Shown here piece after piece: positions 33,109-34,547 of a stretch of DNA of 34,547 bases. The notes under the pieces are model-generated. The model did no database searches, was not told the origin of the DNA, and saw only the letters and a list, made by a program, of their open reading frames with translations. The stretch comes from Candidatus Neomicrothrix sp. UBA6944. GTDB taxonomy: Bacteria > Actinomycetota > Acidimicrobiia > Acidimicrobiales > Poriferisodalaceae. The stretch covers positions 1 to 34,547 of the forward strand of contig DJZU01000053.1 in the NCBI GenBank assembly GCA_002448715.1. Reading direction: 5' to 3'. A program made the translations under genes and the position numbers. Each line of letters begins with the position of its first letter. Positions within the stretch are counted from its first letter, which is position 1.

Positions 33109-34514
33109 CTTGCTGTTCCGCCAATAGTGAGGGCGGCGACCCGCAGCGTCGGTTGACCATCGCCTACAGGAACACCTTGCCCATCTTTGCCACAGGTACC
33201 CGGGCTTCCCATAGCGAAATCGTTACCGACCACTTCGATATTTTGAAGCACGTCGGGGCCGTTACCAATGAGGTTTCCTTCCCTAAGAGGAGAAGTGATT
33301 TCACCATTTTCGATGAGATAGGCCTCGGTCATGCCGAACACAAAGTCGCCGGTAGCGGTGTTCACCTGGCCACCACCGAGTTGTGCGACATAAATGCCGT
33401 TCTGCGTATCCGCAATAATGTCCTGCGGTTCGACGTCACCGTTGGTTACATATGTGTTGGTCATCCGAACCATGGGGAGATGTTGGTAACTCTGCCTTCG
33501 TCCGTTTCCTGATGCTGCCCTCCCCGCTGCGCGGCTGCGTAAGTGGTCCCACATGTAATCGGTGAGAACTCCATCCTCGATCAGGACATTTTTTTGCGCT
33601 GGGCATCCTTCATCATCAATAGCAACTGTTCCCCATTCGACTCCCATCGTTCCGTCGTCAACCAAAGTCACTGAAGGCGCGGCCACAAGTTCTCCAATTC
33701 GGTCGCGAAATACAGATGCTCCCTTGTTGACCAGGTCGGCTTCGAGGCCGTGCCCACAAGCCTCATGAAACAAAACTCCTCCCCCACCGCGTTCGATAAC
33801 GACGGGAAGCTGTCCGCTGGGCGCGGGTCGTGCCGCCAATTTAGTTATGGCACGTCTAGCGGCACGTTGTGCCATGGCTTCAACATCGTGGTCATCGAAC
33901 AACTCAAATCCAACCGTGTAGCCCACTGTTTCGCGTCCGGTTTGCAAACCTTGGTCGCCACTGGCGACACAGTTAACGGATAGCAGCGTGCGAGTTTGAT
34001 CATCGGCTTGGAAGACGCCATCTGTGTTGGCAACAAGCACTTTGCGACGTCCCTCTGAGTATCGGACAGTCACTTGCGTTATGGCCGAATCTTGTTCGCG
34101 CGCAGCGGCGTCAGTTTGTTGTAAGAGTTCAACTTTGCGAGCTTTGGGAACCGATTCGGGCAAAATCTTCGCTCTAGTATCTGCGGTTCCACTTCCGCGA
34201 AGAGCAATAGGTGTGATTTGAGCTCCGCCTCGAGCTGCGGCTGCGGCCGCTCGGGCAGCTTCATGTAGACCGTTAGGCGATATATCGGAGGTATGGGCAA
34301 ACCCAGTTGCATCTCCAACTGTGACGCGGATGCCGGCGCCTAAATCGCGACTAGAGACCATCGCCTCAACACGATTTTCGTCGTATTCAGCGGCACCGCT
34401 TTGTCTGTCTTCGACGAATACTTCGGCCCACTCTCCACCGTTGCTCACCGCTACGGAGAGCACATCTTGAATAATTTCGCGGTCCACCAACGGAGAATTC
34501 ACGTTCACACTCAT
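33105..34514 (-). CDS. tldD: TldD metalloprotease subunit
   Basis: The catalytic subunit of TldD/TldE. The 469-residue protein has the zinc motif HEACGH (His250, Glu251, His255) in GGGVLFHEACGHGLEAD, the GTMGVEWGTVAIDDEG segment, the LRSRAAGRAASGNGRRQSY region, and the C-terminal GGGQVNTATGDFVFG and GTCGKDGQGVPVGDGQP, which includes a conserved Cys. The start is ATG 34514, with GAGG 5 nt before it. It begins 33 nt from the right edge, and nothing else is visible there. It lies upstream of tldE, overlapping it by 4 nt. Confidence 0.95.
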   Translation of the reverse strand: MSVNVNSPLVDREIIQDVLSVAVSNGGEWAEVFVEDRQSGAAEYDENRVEAMVSSRDLGAGIRVTVGDATGFAHTSDISPNGLHEAARAAAAAARGGAQITPIALRGSGTADTRAKILPESVPKARKVELLQQTDAAAREQDSAITQVTVRYSEGRRKVLVANTDGVFQADDQTRTLLSVNCVASGDQGLQTGRETVGYTVGFELFDDHDVEAMAQRAARRAITKLAARPAPSGQLPVVIERGGGGVLFHEACGHGLEADLVNKGASVFRDRIGELVAAPSVTLVDDGTMGVEWGTVAIDDEGCPAQKNVLIEDGVLTDYMWDHLRSRAAGRAASGNGRRQSYQHLPMVRMTNTYVTNGDVEPQDIIADTQNGIYVAQLGGGQVNTATGDFVFGMTEAYLIENGEITSPLREGNLIGNGPDVLQNIEVVGNDFAMGSPGTCGKDGQGVPVGDGQPTLRVAALTIGGTAS

Positions 34515-34547
34515 ATCGGCCTCAATCGGGTCGGAGTTAACTTTGGC

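Noticed and set aside
1..34547. CRISPR, insertion sequences, prophage or integron parts
   Set aside because: No direct repeat arrays, transposase or integrase motifs, or tRNA-flanking att duplications were seen.

Overview
The window reads as chromosome from an actinobacterium, most likely a deep-branching member of class Acidimicrobiia (placement is inference). The pointers are the conserved actinobacterial block mfd, pth, rplY, prs, glmU-type gene, ispE, rsmA, rpf, tatD, metG, rsmI; a resuscitation-promoting factor; the tiny actinobacterial ribosomal proteins bS22 and bL37; a SepX/GlpR-like membrane protein beside the molybdopterin genes; a family III alpha-methylacyl-CoA racemase; and promoters with TANNNT -10 boxes, several 5-7 nt ahead of start codons, as expected for leaderless mRNAs. 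I see no insertion sequence, phage gene, CRISPR array or integron, and no gene-free stretch over 300 bases. It is core chromosome rather than an island.

Layout. 1-374: 5' part of a lipoprotein gene running off the left edge. 401-7257: minus-strand block mfd, pth, rplY, prs, a GlmU-like uridylyltransferase lacking the acetyltransferase half, and tRNA-Gln. 7395-7490: bS22 on the plus strand. 7522-14377: minus-strand block ispE, rsmA, rpf, tatD, metG, rsmI, ychF, with ATGA or very short junctions in its first half. 14400-14419: a perfect palindrome between ychF and a plus-strand racemase gene (14482-15621). 15689-15775: bL37. 15793-19129: a three-gene minus-strand unit, MBOAT O-acyltransferase plus two SGNH hydrolases. 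19169-20854: phosphoglucomutase/phosphomannomutase, sharing a self-complementary -10 element with the MBOAT operon. 20855-21865: PfkB kinase. 21935-24460: M1 aminopeptidase, facing the kinase across mirrored -10 elements. 24498-24626: possible small membrane protein. 24599-29650: minus-strand block moeA/glp, moaA, moaC, SepX/GlpR-like, tRNA-Ala, SCO1/SenC, CtaG. 29772-30092: FmdB-type zinc ribbon. 30144-34514: minus-strand tldD, tldE, PHP phosphoesterase, uppP.

How the genes work together. The left half is information processing and envelope precursor supply: transcription-coupled repair, peptidyl-tRNA recycling, rRNA methylation, Met-tRNA synthesis, PRPP, UDP-GlcNAc and isoprenoid synthesis, with Rpf as a peptidoglycan hydrolase. 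The MBOAT/SGNH unit probably acetylates an exported glycan. The SCO1-CtaG pair serves cytochrome oxidase copper assembly. moeA, moaA and moaC make molybdenum cofactor, and the SepX/GlpR-like neighbour suggests the MoeA protein may also work in cell division, as its homologue Glp does in Corynebacterium. UppP recycles the undecaprenyl carrier.

Most interesting items: the Glp-GlpR-like linkage, the MBOAT plus dual SGNH operon, the truncated GlmU, two mini ribosomal proteins easily missed by gene callers, the SCO1 reading frame that seems to start inside tRNA-Ala or at a non-canonical codon, and the leaderless and mirror-symmetric promoters.
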